Assembly: GCA_964458415.1 (NCBI GenBank)
Contig: CAYWIT010000013.1
Location: 1 to 64,000 of the forward strand
DNA length: 64,000 nt
Source of the DNA: CAYWIT01 sp964458415
GTDB taxonomy: Bacteria; Pseudomonadota; Alphaproteobacteria; Micavibrionales; UBA2020
Reading direction: 5' to 3'
Position numbers and translations under genes: made by a program. The notes under the pieces were generated by a model. That model did not search any database. It saw only the letters and a program-made list of their open reading frames with translations, and was not told the origin of the DNA. Below are positions 1 to 8,235 of this stretch, piece by piece (position 1 is the first letter of the stretch; each line of letters starts with the position of its first letter).

Positions 1-272
1 GTAGTAGTATTGGAATTTTTGGATAGATTAATATCGATAAAGCGCTCGTAATGGCCCAAATCCAAGTCAGTTTCAGCACCATCATCGGTGACATAGACTT
101 CGCCATGCTGATAAGGGCTCATCGTGCCGGGGTCAATGTTGAGATAGGGGTCCAGCTTGCGCAGGCGCACTTTGAATCCGCGCGATTGCAGCACCGCGCC
201 CAGCGATGCCGCCGCCAGCCCTTTGCCCAAAGAGGAGACGACCCCGCCGGTGATAAAGATATAGCGTGGCAT
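1..272 (-). CDS. pyrG: CTP synthase, N-terminal part (runs off the left edge)
   Basis: Converts UTP to CTP using ATP and glutamine in the cytoplasm. Only the first ~90 codons lie in the window. The translated start reads MPRYIFITGGVVSSLGKG, the highly conserved synthetase P-loop of PyrG, followed by the LDPYLNIDPGTMSPYQHGEV and TDDGAETDLDLGHYERF blocks typical of the family. The ATG at 272-270 is preceded by a strong GGGGGAGG ribosome-binding site. It lies 32 nt downstream of secG on the same strand, matching the secG-pyrG order common in alphaproteobacteria. The 3' end is outside the window. Confidence 0.95.
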   Translation of the reverse strand, partial: MPRYIFITGGVVSSLGKGLAAASLGAVLQSRGFKVRLRKLDPYLNIDPGTMSPYQHGEVYVTDDGAETDLDLGHYERFIDINLSKNSNTT

Positions 273-304
273 GAGGACCTCCCCCTTAATATTTTAATGT
301 TCGG

Positions 305-679
305 CTATTTTGAAACGGGCGCTTTCGGTGTGACGGGCGCAATCTCCGGCGCCGGCGCTTCTGCGGCGTTTTTCCCTTCCATCGCCGGAACGGCTTGTGC
401 CGCAGAGAGCACAGGCTCCGCCGCGACATCCAGAATGCTTTGCTGCGCCGGACGATGAGACGCAAGAATGGCCAACAGCAGGCTGGTCAGGAAAAAACAC
501 CCCGCAAGGATGGTCGTTGCGCGGGTCAGGGCATCACCGCCCCGGCGCTGCATCATCAAATTCGACATGCTGCCGCCCCCGCTCCCCATAAATCCACCCG
601 ATTCCGACGGCTGGACAAGGATCAGAATGATAATAGAAATCGCCACAATCAGGTGAATGACCAGTAATACCGCTTCCAT
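305..679 (-). CDS. secG: Preprotein translocase subunit SecG
   Basis: Small inner-membrane subunit of the SecYEG channel. The protein starts MEAVLLVIHLIVAISIIILI, a first membrane helix, followed by the SecG hallmark LVQPSESGGFMGSGGG and a second helix around residues 50-70. The Ala/Pro/Glu-rich tail of about 45 residues is longer than in enteric SecG but common in alphaproteobacteria. I chose the ATG at 679 because AGAAGG stands just before it; an upstream in-frame start at 718 has no good site. It precedes pyrG, probably in one operon. Confidence 0.93.
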   Translation of the reverse strand: MEAVLLVIHLIVAISIIILILVQPSESGGFMGSGGGSMSNLMMQRRGGDALTRATTILAGCFFLTSLLLAILASHRPAQQSILDVAAEPVLSAAQAVPAMEGKNAAEAPAPEIAPVTPKAPVSK

Positions 680-833
680 CGTTTTTCCTTCTTTATTTCG
701 CCCCTGTTTTAGCGCCAAACCGTGAAAAAAGCCAGAGGCTATTTATTTTCATAATCATCAAAACGGCTATTTTCTGGCTCTTTCAAGGAAAATGCGTTAT
801 AGAAATAGATATAAGAAAATGAAAGGGAATAAC

Positions 834-1433
834 ATGCCGTTTGAAGCAACTGCGCTCAGCCTTGTCCTCAAAGCCGTGGAATTTGCCGCGCACAAGCATA
901 AAGACCAGCGCCGCAAGGACGCCGCGGCCTCTCCTTACATCAACCATCCGATCGCACTGGCGCATATTCTTGCCAACGAGGGGGGCATTACCGACCCCGA
1001 AGTGATCTGTGGCGCCCTGCTGCATGATACGCTCGAAGATACAGAGACCTCCCCGCAAGAGCTGGAAACCGCATTCGGCACCGCCATCAAAAACATTGTG
1101 CTGGAAGTCACCGACGACAAAGCTCTGCCAAAGGACAAGCGCAAGCAATTACAGATTGAACATGCCGCGCACATCAGCGCCAAGGCAAAACTGGTCAAAC
1201 TGGCAGACAAGATCGCCAATCTGCGCGACATTGCCGCCGCCCCGCCGCATGACTGGACGCTGGAACGCAAACAGGAATATTTCGATTGGGCAAAAGCCGT
1301 TGTTGATAACCTGCGTGGCGTGCATCCGCAGCTCGAAACCGTTTTTGACAAAGTCTATGCGGACAAACCCGCAGATGACCGCGCCATCGCCGCGCCCAAA
1401 GGCATCAGGCCCCCACGCCAGAACTTCGGCTGA
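834..1433 (+). CDS. HD-domain (p)ppGpp hydrolase-like protein (MESH1 type)
   Basis: A 199-residue single-domain HD phosphohydrolase of the RelA/SpoT hydrolase-only (MESH1) kind, which remove the 3' pyrophosphate of (p)ppGpp. Visible metal-site pattern: H38 in YINHP, H64-D65 in LLHDTLEDT, and the later KLADKIANLRD block with its Asp. There is no synthetase domain. Start ATG 834 follows AAAGGGA; in-frame starts upstream (792, 819) are less well placed. It is on the strand opposite its neighbours and sits between tpiA and secG. Its last ~22 residues lie beyond the HD fold and overlap, antisense, the broken end of the lipase-like gene. Activity on ppGpp is inferred from the family. Confidence 0.82.
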   Translation: MPFEATALSLVLKAVEFAAHKHKDQRRKDAAASPYINHPIALAHILANEGGITDPEVICGALLHDTLEDTETSPQELETAFGTAIKNIVLEVTDDKALPKDKRKQLQIEHAAHISAKAKLVKLADKIANLRDIAAAPPHDWTLERKQEYFDWAKAVVDNLRGVHPQLETVFDKVYADKPADDRAIAAPKGIRPPRQNFG

Positions 1434-1678
1434 TCATCCGTCCCGCGATACGATACCGTCACCGCGCCGCTCACGTTGTCCTGATACGCGATCGCGTAGA
1501 AGCCCGCGTTGACGCCGGGCTTTCCTGCTTCAAAGTCACTTTGTTGTGAAACTGTGTAGTTGCCGATTTGTGTACCGACAACAGCGTTACCATTTGTGAA
1601 TACAATACCCTCATTGTACCCCCTGTTATAGGAGTCCATCGCAAGAATGGCTTTCATGAGCTTTGAATCGATGGCCAT
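1355..1678 (-). pseudogene. Truncated lipase-like (class 3 / Mbeg1-like) protein, N-terminal fragment
   Basis: The first ~80 residues (MAIDSKLMKAILAMDSYNRG, GTQIGNYTV, FYAIAYQ, VSYRGTDD) look like the start of secreted class-3 lipase/Mbeg1-type hydrolases, which normally run to several hundred residues. After RGTDD the frame turns into sequence that is the antisense of the 3' end of the HD hydrolase gene, then stops; the catalytic Ser and His region is missing. The start shares one base (TAATG) with the stop of the gene at 1678-2415. Best read as a gene cut by a deletion whose junction lies near 1430. A functional short protein cannot be excluded. Confidence 0.6.
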
Positions 1679-2415
1679 TATTTATCTCCTGCTTTAAAAG
1701 AACCAGCGCTCATGCTGTTCGCGAAAGGGTTATTTGATTTTATCGTATTATAACGCAATCCATCAAACATTTTATTATAGTATTCCGGCAGCCATGGCAA
1801 CCACCTCTCAACGCCCCACGTCACCGGTTCATCGGTCATTTCGATGGTGACGGATTTGAGCTTGACGCCCGCACCGAAGGCTTCGGCGAAGCGGTCTTTC
1901 TTGATCGTGAAGCTCGAGGGATGTTTCCCGTCGGATTCCAGCTCCAGCAAATTCTCCACCGTCTTCGGATCGGCGATGTCGCGGAACCGCACAAACTTCG
2001 GATACCATGTCGGATCGAGCTCCGTCGGTCCGGCCTTGAGCGTGCTCATCTCCCGAATACCCTTATCCGAAAGCCACCCCTTGGGATAAAAAACATACCC
2101 CGGAAGGTCTGATCCATAATCCGCACCAATCTTATACCCGCTCAACAAAGCAAACAATACCCCACGCGGTTCCAGATCAACCACCACAGCCTCGCCTTTG
2201 AGTCTGACCGTGGGAAGCATATGCGGCGACAGTTTCGGGAACGCCGCCACATAAACCTCCCGCACTGCCGATCCGGTCTTGATCCCCTCGGGCGTTTCAA
2301 CGGTTACGGTCATCTTGTAGCGCCATGTGCCTGATGGATAAGCGATGCTCCATGCCGCGTAGGCTCCCACGAGCAGCGCCATTAGAACCCAGACGAATTT
2401 CGGAATCTTTTTCAT
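1678..2415 (-). CDS. Membrane-anchored protein of unknown function
   Basis: 245 residues with one N-terminal hydrophobic helix (FVWVLMALLVGAYAAWSIAY, about residues 7-27) and a periplasmic-looking remainder with no motif I recognise. The body has an acidic/aromatic pattern (GWLSDKGIREM, WGVERWLPWLPEYYNKMFDG). Its stop overlaps the start of the truncated lipase-like gene by one base, so the two were probably translated together, suggesting this protein was a partner of that hydrolase. Same strand as tpiA and the gene at 2463. Confidence 0.75.
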   Translation of the reverse strand: MKKIPKFVWVLMALLVGAYAAWSIAYPSGTWRYKMTVTVETPEGIKTGSAVREVYVAAFPKLSPHMLPTVRLKGEAVVVDLEPRGVLFALLSGYKIGADYGSDLPGYVFYPKGWLSDKGIREMSTLKAGPTELDPTWYPKFVRFRDIADPKTVENLLELESDGKHPSSFTIKKDRFAEAFGAGVKLKSVTIEMTDEPVTWGVERWLPWLPEYYNKMFDGLRYNTIKSNNPFANSMSAGSFKAGDK

Positions 2416-2462
2416 GTGACGTCCCCTTCAAAAATATCAATAAAAATATTAAGCCGCATGAC

Positions 2463-3029
2463 TTACCCGCGCGGCGGCGACAGACTTTTATCCAGATACG
2501 GTTTCATCTTCCAGACATCGGCAGGCCGTAGTTCACGGGTACCGACCCCACCCGGATTTTTCAGCTGTGTCACCGTCCGGCATTCGCGCACGGAATAATT
2601 CGACTTATTTTCAGCGGCGGTCATCCATGACGGCCAATCCAGCCGCACACCTTCACAGGCATATTGCCGGTTGAAATCCGCCATCAGATACCTGTCGCCC
2701 ATTTCGCGGAAGACCCGTTTTTCCTGCGGATAAACGTAAATTTTCCCCTCCGGCTCCGTATAAACGACGGACGGGCTGTACCGTTCCGTATGTGATAAAT
2801 AAAAAACCGCGCCGACGGAGCCCGCCGTGCCTGCCGCCACCAAAGCCGCGCCGGCAAGCCGTTTGCTCCACGGCAGGATTTGGGATCTGACGGGAGCCGC
2901 CGCTTTCGCAAAAGCAGCCCGCAACTTTACAGCCGAGACGCTGGCCTTGCCGGAGAATTTTTTCCAGCCCACCGTGGCCTTTTGCGCAAAGGCCTTGCAC
3001 AGCTGTTCCGATTTCCTTTTTTCGCTCAA
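2463..3029 (-). CDS. Hypothetical single-pass membrane protein
   Basis: 188 residues: a Lys/Arg/Ala-rich cytoplasmic N-terminus, one membrane helix around 58-80 (LAGAALVAAGTAGSVGAVFY), and a soluble C-terminal half with two Cys (YACEGVRL, VRECRTV) that could pair in the periplasm. The start is a TTG overlapping the tpiA stop (TTGA), so it is translationally coupled to tpiA. No family recognised. The C-terminus is Pro/Arg-rich. Confidence 0.7.
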   Translation of the reverse strand: MSEKRKSEQLCKAFAQKATVGWKKFSGKASVSAVKLRAAFAKAAAPVRSQILPWSKRLAGAALVAAGTAGSVGAVFYLSHTERYSPSVVYTEPEGKIYVYPQEKRVFREMGDRYLMADFNRQYACEGVRLDWPSWMTAAENKSNYSVRECRTVTQLKNPGGVGTRELRPADVWKMKPYLDKSLSPPRG

Positions 3030-3760
3030 AGCGCCGCCTCCGCAATGGCGAAGAAGGTTTCCGCCTTCAGGCTGGCGCCGCCGACCAGCACGCCGTCCAC
3101 ATTGGGCAAATGCAGGATTTCGGCGGCATTTTCCGCCTTGACCGAACCGCCATAGAGAATTTTCATGCCCGCGCCTGCCACGGTGCGGATATGCGCGTGC
3201 ATGGCCATGACATCTTCCGCCGCTGCCACCTTGCCCGTGCCAATCGCCCAGACCGGTTCATAGGCCAGCACCGTATTTTCCGGCGTTGCCGTCGCGGGCA
3301 AGGATTCACGCAGCTGTTCGGCAACGATCCGTTCCGCCTGCCCCGCCATACGCTCGGCATCCGTTTCCCCGATGCAGACAATCGCCACCAGCCCCGCCGC
3401 ATGGGCCGCCAGCACCTTGGCCGCAACCTGCGCACTGGTCTCATGATAGTACTGGCGCCGTTCGGAATGGCCGAGGATCACATATCCCGCGCCCATATCC
3501 TTCAGCATCGGCGCAGAGATATCGCCGGTAAATGCGCCGGAGGCTGCGGCATGGCAATCCTGCCCGCCCCATTTAAAGCCGGTGCCTTGCAGCCAGCCTG
3601 TCATCAGGGCGGAGAGCGTCGCCGGAGGACATAACACGATGCCATAATCCGTATTCGGCCTGTCCTTACATAAGGCTGCAAGCTTAACCACTCTCTCGCG
3701 GCTCTCTTCGGCAAGACCATTCATCTTCCAATTGCCGACGATAAGTCTGGAACCCGCCAT
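3026..3760 (-). CDS. tpiA: Triose-phosphate isomerase
   Basis: Interconverts dihydroxyacetone phosphate and glyceraldehyde 3-phosphate in glycolysis/gluconeogenesis. 244 residues, normal length. Visible motifs: NWKMNG with the catalytic Lys near the start, ILGHSERR with the catalytic His, LAYEPVWAIGTG with the catalytic Glu, and the phosphate-binding YGGSVK near the end. The ATG at 3760 follows AAGGAGAGAG; an upstream frame extension to 3817 has no support. Divergent from ppiD, and coupled by overlap to the gene at 2463. Confidence 0.97.
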   Translation of the reverse strand: MAGSRLIVGNWKMNGLAEESRERVVKLAALCKDRPNTDYGIVLCPPATLSALMTGWLQGTGFKWGGQDCHAAASGAFTGDISAPMLKDMGAGYVILGHSERRQYYHETSAQVAAKVLAAHAAGLVAIVCIGETDAERMAGQAERIVAEQLRESLPATATPENTVLAYEPVWAIGTGKVAAAEDVMAMHAHIRTVAGAGMKILYGGSVKAENAAEILHLPNVDGVLVGGASLKAETFFAIAEAAL

Positions 3761-3841
3761 CTCTCTCTCCTTATTGTAAAGTCTTGACATCTTGGTCAAA
3801 TAGCTGTGGATTATCAAGGTATTTTAATCGGGAGAGACCAC

Positions 3842-5758
3842 ATGCTTCAAGCGATGCGCACCGGCGCAAAATCCATTCTTATCAAGACCTTCCTTTTTGG
3901 CCTGCTGCTGCTGGCCATGGGCGGGCTCGCGCTGATGGACGTTCAGGGCATGTTCCGGAGCGGTATTTCCAGCACGACCGTTGCCAAAATCGGCAGCGAG
4001 AAAATTACATCCTTTGAATTCGGCAGACTGGTCGATACCGCCCTGCGCGAACAAAAAATCCCCCGCAATGAAGCCTATCAGGCCGGAATCCCCCGTCAAA
4101 TTCTCGAACAGGAAATCAACAGCCGTATGTTTACAAAGGCGGCACGCGACCTTGGCATCGCCATTGACGACGCCACCGTTGCACAACAGATCAAAACCAT
4201 GCTGGCGCCGCTCGTTCAGGGCGGCATGACGGAGAAAGAGGCGCTGGACCGCCTGCTTTCCCATTTCGGCATCACCGAAAAAAAACTGGTCAGCACCATC
4301 AAGGCGCAAATGGCCACCGACAACCTTACGGACATGATCACCAATGGCGCCTTTGTCCCGCGCCAGCTGGTACAGGATGCGCTTCGTTTCCGCTACGAAT
4401 GGCGCAGCGGAGAATATTTCAGGATCACCGCCGCCGATACCGATAAGGCGGGCGAACCTGCGGCAGCCGAGCTGGAATCCTACTATAAGACAGTCGCGAT
4501 GGAATACGCCCTGCCCGAATACAGAACATTCTCCGTTCTTTTGCTCGACAAAAAAGGGTTCGGCATCAGCGACACCGCCTCCGCTGCGGATATCAGGGCC
4601 TGGTACGATGAAAACAAAAGCGACTATGCCAAGGCAGAGCAGCGCGTCATAGCACAGATCGTCGCCAAGGACGAAGACACGGCAAAAGCCATCTATGAAG
4701 CCGCAAAGCTTTCCAAAGACCTTGTGCAGGCCTCCGCCGAAGCCGTCAAAGGCAAGAAAGCGAATTACATCAAGCCAGCCACTGTCGCGGAAGCAGACCT
4801 TCCTCTCGAGATCAGCACGCCGGCCTTTAAAGGCGCAGAAGACACCGTTATAGAACCCGTGCAAAGTCCGCTGGGCTGGCATGTCATGCACATCCAGAAA
4901 GTCATCGCCGCGGCGACGCCCGCCTTTGAAGACGTCAAGGCAGACATTGAAAAAGAACTGGCGCAGGAAAAATCCGCCGAAAAGCTTTATGAGCGCGCCA
5001 ACGAGGTTGACGATATGGTTGCGGGCGGAAAATCGCTGGACGAAGTCGCGGCGGCCTTCGGCCTCAAGGCAACCCGCTTCGAGAATGTGGACGTCGCCGG
5101 AAAAAACATGAACGGCAAAGCCATCTCCACCACCATGCCTTTGTTCGACAAAGCCGTCGAGAACGCCTTTGCGCTCGACAAAGGCGCCGTCAGCCAGCTG
5201 ATCGAAACCCCTGACGGCGCTTTTCTGCTTGTCGAAACGCAGGACATTGCCCCGGCAGCCCCGCAACCACTGGACAAGGTCCGTTCAGCCGTCATTAAAA
5301 CATGGCAGGAAAAGCGTCAGGGGGAAATACTGGATGCCAAAGCGGCAAAAATCATGGAGCGCCTGAATCTGGGTGAATCTTTTGACAAGGTTGCCGCAGA
5401 CCTGAAGAAAAAAACCGAGAGCACCGGCCTGCTCCAGCGCTCCGCCGCAGCTGCCCCTTCGGCGAAGCTCGAGCGCGGAATCATTCCCGCTCTGTTCTCG
5501 ATCGAAAAGACAGGACAGGCTACCAGTGTCGGCGGCAAGGACAGCGTTTTGATCCTCCGTCTCGCCTCCCGTAAAACGGAACTGCCGAAAGACGTTTCCA
5601 CGGAGGACAGCGCTGCGATGAAAAATCTCCTGACACGCTCCCTGCGGAACGACCTGCTCGGGGCGTACCGCAACGGGCTCATGGCTAAAAACAAGGTCAA
5701 CATCAACGACCAGCTGATCCGCGACCTTTACGCGCCAACCGATGCCGGAGAAGAATAA
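3842..5758 (+). CDS. ppiD: Membrane-anchored peptidyl-prolyl isomerase / SurA-N chaperone (PpiD family)
   Basis: 638 residues. An N-terminal membrane anchor (LIKTFLFGLLLLAMGGLALM) leads into a SurA_N-type chaperone region, then a parvulin-like domain around 220-370 ending in SPLGWHVMHIQKV, and a second helical lobe. PpiD sits in the inner membrane at the Sec exit and helps fold exported proteins. Start ATG 3842 follows GGGAGAG. A TTGACA box lies at 3783-3788. Divergent from tpiA. PPIase activity is inferred; PpiD parvulin domains are often inactive. Confidence 0.9.
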   Translation: MLQAMRTGAKSILIKTFLFGLLLLAMGGLALMDVQGMFRSGISSTTVAKIGSEKITSFEFGRLVDTALREQKIPRNEAYQAGIPRQILEQEINSRMFTKAARDLGIAIDDATVAQQIKTMLAPLVQGGMTEKEALDRLLSHFGITEKKLVSTIKAQMATDNLTDMITNGAFVPRQLVQDALRFRYEWRSGEYFRITAADTDKAGEPAAAELESYYKTVAMEYALPEYRTFSVLLLDKKGFGISDTASAADIRAWYDENKSDYAKAEQRVIAQIVAKDEDTAKAIYEAAKLSKDLVQASAEAVKGKKANYIKPATVAEADLPLEISTPAFKGAEDTVIEPVQSPLGWHVMHIQKVIAAATPAFEDVKADIEKELAQEKSAEKLYERANEVDDMVAGGKSLDEVAAAFGLKATRFENVDVAGKNMNGKAISTTMPLFDKAVENAFALDKGAVSQLIETPDGAFLLVETQDIAPAAPQPLDKVRSAVIKTWQEKRQGEILDAKAAKIMERLNLGESFDKVAADLKKKTESTGLLQRSAAAAPSAKLERGIIPALFSIEKTGQATSVGGKDSVLILRLASRKTELPKDVSTEDSAAMKNLLTRSLRNDLLGAYRNGLMAKNKVNINDQLIRDLYAPTDAGEE

Positions 5759-5764
5759 AACCGG

Positions 5765-6781
5765 TTACTTTATAACCGTCCCTTGTGACGAAGGGGGCTC
5801 AAGCTTTGCCATTCCCTGATCCTGCCGCACGGGCGGCGACGGGTTGTTTCGCGCGGCAATAATCGTCGCCAGCGGCACCAGCTGAAATCCTTTTTCCGCC
5901 AAAGTCGGCAGCCAGCGCTCCAGCGCTTCCAGCGTGACATCCTTCGGATGACCAATAGCGACAGCGGCACCGGTCCTCGTCGCGACGCGCTCGATCTGTT
6001 CCAGCGCCGCCTGCACGCGCTCGGGGCTCTCGACGTGATCAATGAACACATCCCGATGCGTGGTCCGGATACCGTCCGCCCGCGCAGAATCCTCCGCCAC
6101 GCTGTCCGGCGATGTTTTCGAATCCAGAAAAAACAAATTCCTGCTTTTCAATACGTCCATCAGCACGGCCGTTCCAGCCCTGTCGCGCGTGAATTTGCTG
6201 CCCATATGGTTGTTGACGCCATCATAGCCGGAAAATACGGCAAGATTGGCTTCTACCCGCCGCCGCAATTCAACTTCTGTCATCTCCACACCCAGATAAT
6301 CCGGGCCCGGATCCGCCGTGGAGCGATCCGGCTGCATCGGCAAATGAACCATCAGCTCATGCCCTTTCTGCGCGGCGCGTTCCGTTTGCCCCCGGATATC
6401 ATGGCTATAGGGTAAAAACGAAAGCGTCACCGGAAAAGGCAGATCGATAGCGCGGGCGGAACGCTTTCTGTCCACCCCGACATCATCAATGACAATGGCA
6501 ATCATCGGCTTTCCCGCATTTTCATCCTCTGGCGATTGCGGCAAAAGATGAAGCCAGCCCGCCGCCAGATCAGCATCGCCAAGAAGACAGGATTCAACAG
6601 CCTCTTCATATTGATGCGCGCCGGAATCAGACAAAATCGGCTGCGGCGCCGACACTGCAGGCGCGGTTTCCCAGTAAATGTCCCCGATCATCGGTAAATG
6701 ACGGGAGGCCTCCCCCGCCAATGCCTGCCCCGCCGGAAAAAACAACGAAAAACAGAATAAAACCTGTAACCCTCTGGACAT
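5765..6781 (-). CDS. Divergent polysaccharide deacetylase (YibQ/DUF610 family)
   Basis: 338 residues with a cleavable signal peptide (LQVLFCFSLFFPAGQALA). The family is related to polysaccharide deacetylases and is periplasmic. Conserved blocks visible: IAIVIDDVGVDR (family Asp pair), ELMVHLPMQP, VNNHMGSKFT, LFFLDSKTS, and AVAIGHPKD near the end. These correspond to the NodB-like barrel motifs with the divergent-family signature. The N-terminal ~90 residues are low in similarity. It faces ppiD tail to tail with only 6 nt between the stops and is divergent from lexA. Substrate is unknown; a role at the cell envelope is inferred. Confidence 0.85.
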   Translation of the reverse strand: MSRGLQVLFCFSLFFPAGQALAGEASRHLPMIGDIYWETAPAVSAPQPILSDSGAHQYEEAVESCLLGDADLAAGWLHLLPQSPEDENAGKPMIAIVIDDVGVDRKRSARAIDLPFPVTLSFLPYSHDIRGQTERAAQKGHELMVHLPMQPDRSTADPGPDYLGVEMTEVELRRRVEANLAVFSGYDGVNNHMGSKFTRDRAGTAVLMDVLKSRNLFFLDSKTSPDSVAEDSARADGIRTTHRDVFIDHVESPERVQAALEQIERVATRTGAAVAIGHPKDVTLEALERWLPTLAEKGFQLVPLATIIAARNNPSPPVRQDQGMAKLEPPSSQGTVIK

Positions 6782-6843
6782 GCCTGAACCCCTCCGTGAT
6801 CATCCCTTTTTTGGCGGGGAATTTCCAGCAAAACAAAAAAATC

Positions 6844-6872
6844 TTGACACAGAGGACGAACTAAACTAGAAC
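6844..6872 (+). promoter_or_regulatory. lexA promoter with SOS box
   Basis: TTGACA (-35) at 6844-6849 is followed 17 nt later by TAGAAC at 6867-6872, a plausible -10. Overlapping this is GAAC-TAAACTA-GAAC at 6858-6872, exactly the direct-repeat LexA operator of alphaproteobacteria (GTTC-N7-GTTC on the other strand). A repressor bound there would cover the -10, giving autoregulation of lexA. Confidence 0.88.
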
Positions 6873-6906
6873 AAAAGAAGAATACCGCTGAAAAAGGGGA
6901 CCCAAA

Positions 6907-7590
6907 ATGCTCACCAGAAAACAACGCGATCTTTTGCTGTTTATCAACGACTACACACAACGGACAGGCTTGTCCCCGTCGTTTGAGGAAATGAAACTCG
7001 GGGTCGATCTGAAATCGAAATCAGGGATCCATCGCCTGATCAAGGCGCTTGTGGAGCGGGGTTTTCTCGAAAGGATGCCTAACAAGGCCCGCGCGCTGGA
7101 GGTCAAGAAACTCCCGGAAAACGTTGTGCAAATGCCCACACGGAATACGGCCTCCCCCAAAAACAAAGGCCTGTCTGCCCTGGAACCCTCCGGCGAAGGA
7201 CAGGAAGAGATTGCCATGATCCCGCTTTGCGGCAAGATCGCCGCCGGCTCCCCGATTGAGGCGATCCAGCACAATCAGGATGCTATTGGCATTCCCATGT
7301 CCATGCTGGGCATGCAGCCCTGTTATGCACTGACCGTAGAAGGGGATTCCATGATCAAGGCCGGAATCATGGACGGCGATATCGTGATTATCGAGAAATG
7401 CGACCGCGCCAATGACGGCGATATCGTCGTAGCGCTGGTCGATGAAGAAGAAGTAACGCTCAAACGCTTGCGCCGGGAAATCGGTTCTGTTGTTCTGATG
7501 CCGGAAAACGACTCTTACCAGCCGATCCGCCTCCCTCCCGCACGTGTGCGTATTCAGGGGCGCCTCCGCAGCCTGTTCAGAAATTATTGA
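6907..7590 (+). CDS. lexA: LexA repressor / SOS autoprotease
   Basis: 227 residues. N-terminal winged helix (MLTRKQRDLLLFINDYTQRT, SGIHRLIKALVERGF), linker, and a C-terminal S24 peptidase fold. Cleavage site Ala113-Gly114 (KIAAGSP), catalytic Ser148 (VEGDSMIKAG) and Lys186 (VTLKRL) are all present, so it should self-cleave with RecA filaments. It represses DNA-damage genes; its own promoter carries an alphaproteobacterial SOS box at 6858-6872. Start ATG 6907 follows AAAGGGGA. Monocistronic by appearance. Confidence 0.97.
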   Translation: MLTRKQRDLLLFINDYTQRTGLSPSFEEMKLGVDLKSKSGIHRLIKALVERGFLERMPNKARALEVKKLPENVVQMPTRNTASPKNKGLSALEPSGEGQEEIAMIPLCGKIAAGSPIEAIQHNQDAIGIPMSMLGMQPCYALTVEGDSMIKAGIMDGDIVIIEKCDRANDGDIVVALVDEEEVTLKRLRREIGSVVLMPENDSYQPIRLPPARVRIQGRLRSLFRNY

Positions 7591-7761
7591 GGTTAGCCAT
7601 ATTTTTATAAATACGGAAAATACATCCCCTTTTGTTTTTAGTTACGTCAAATAGAGCGCTATTGATGGCGATATGTAATATAAAATAATATTTATTTTTC
7701 GTATACCGCAGGCACCTTTTCTTGTAAATTGTCTTATCCAGAACAAAGCCGGCGAGAATAC

Positions 7762-8235
7762 ATGCCCCCGTACAAAAAAAACAAAACGGAAAAGCCCTCC
7801 GCCCCTCACCCGACTCAAATTAAAGTCGTGATTGTGAAATCTGCGCCAACGGCGGCACTGATCGCCCTGCACAGATCCGGCGGCTGGTGGACGGAGGATC
7901 GGGAAAGCCGCGCCGTGGTGCCGACAATCGTCCGTAAAAGTTTTGCCTTCGCCATCGCCCAAACGCCGCGAGGGAAAATCGTCGGCATGGGCCGCGTCAT
8001 TTCCGATGGATGCAGCGACGCCTATATACAGGATGTCGCCGTCTTGACCGACTGGCGCGGCAAAGGTATCGGACAGGCCATTATTGCCAAGCTGACATCG
8101 CATTGCGCCAGCAAAGGCATCTCCTGGATTGGACTGGTTGCCAAGCCGGGCACCGCCGGCTTTTACCGCAAAATCGGATTCGAGGCCCAGAAAGGTTTCC
8201 AGCTAATGCTCTTCAAGGGGAAAAATTTATCATGA
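7762..8235 (+). CDS. GNAT-family N-acetyltransferase
   Basis: About 157 residues; cytoplasmic acyl-CoA-dependent acetyltransferase. The acetyl-CoA-binding motif A is clear (VAVLTDWRGKGIGQAI), followed by LVAKPGTAGFYRKIGFEA, the usual GNAT C-terminal part. The N-terminal ~30 residues are Lys/Pro-rich. I prefer ATG 7762 over the TTG at 7729. First gene of a coupled cassette: its stop overlaps the next start (ATGA at 8232). Substrate unknown. Confidence 0.82.
   Translation: MPPYKKNKTEKPSAPHPTQIKVVIVKSAPTAALIALHRSGGWWTEDRESRAVVPTIVRKSFAFAIAQTPRGKIVGMGRVISDGCSDAYIQDVAVLTDWRGKGIGQAIIAKLTSHCASKGISWIGLVAKPGTAGFYRKIGFEAQKGFQLMLFKGKNLS

Noticed and set aside
3824..5266. 480-codon minus-strand frame opposite ppiD
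   Set aside because: Shadow of ppiD; rich in Phe/Gly/Val runs typical of antisense translation.
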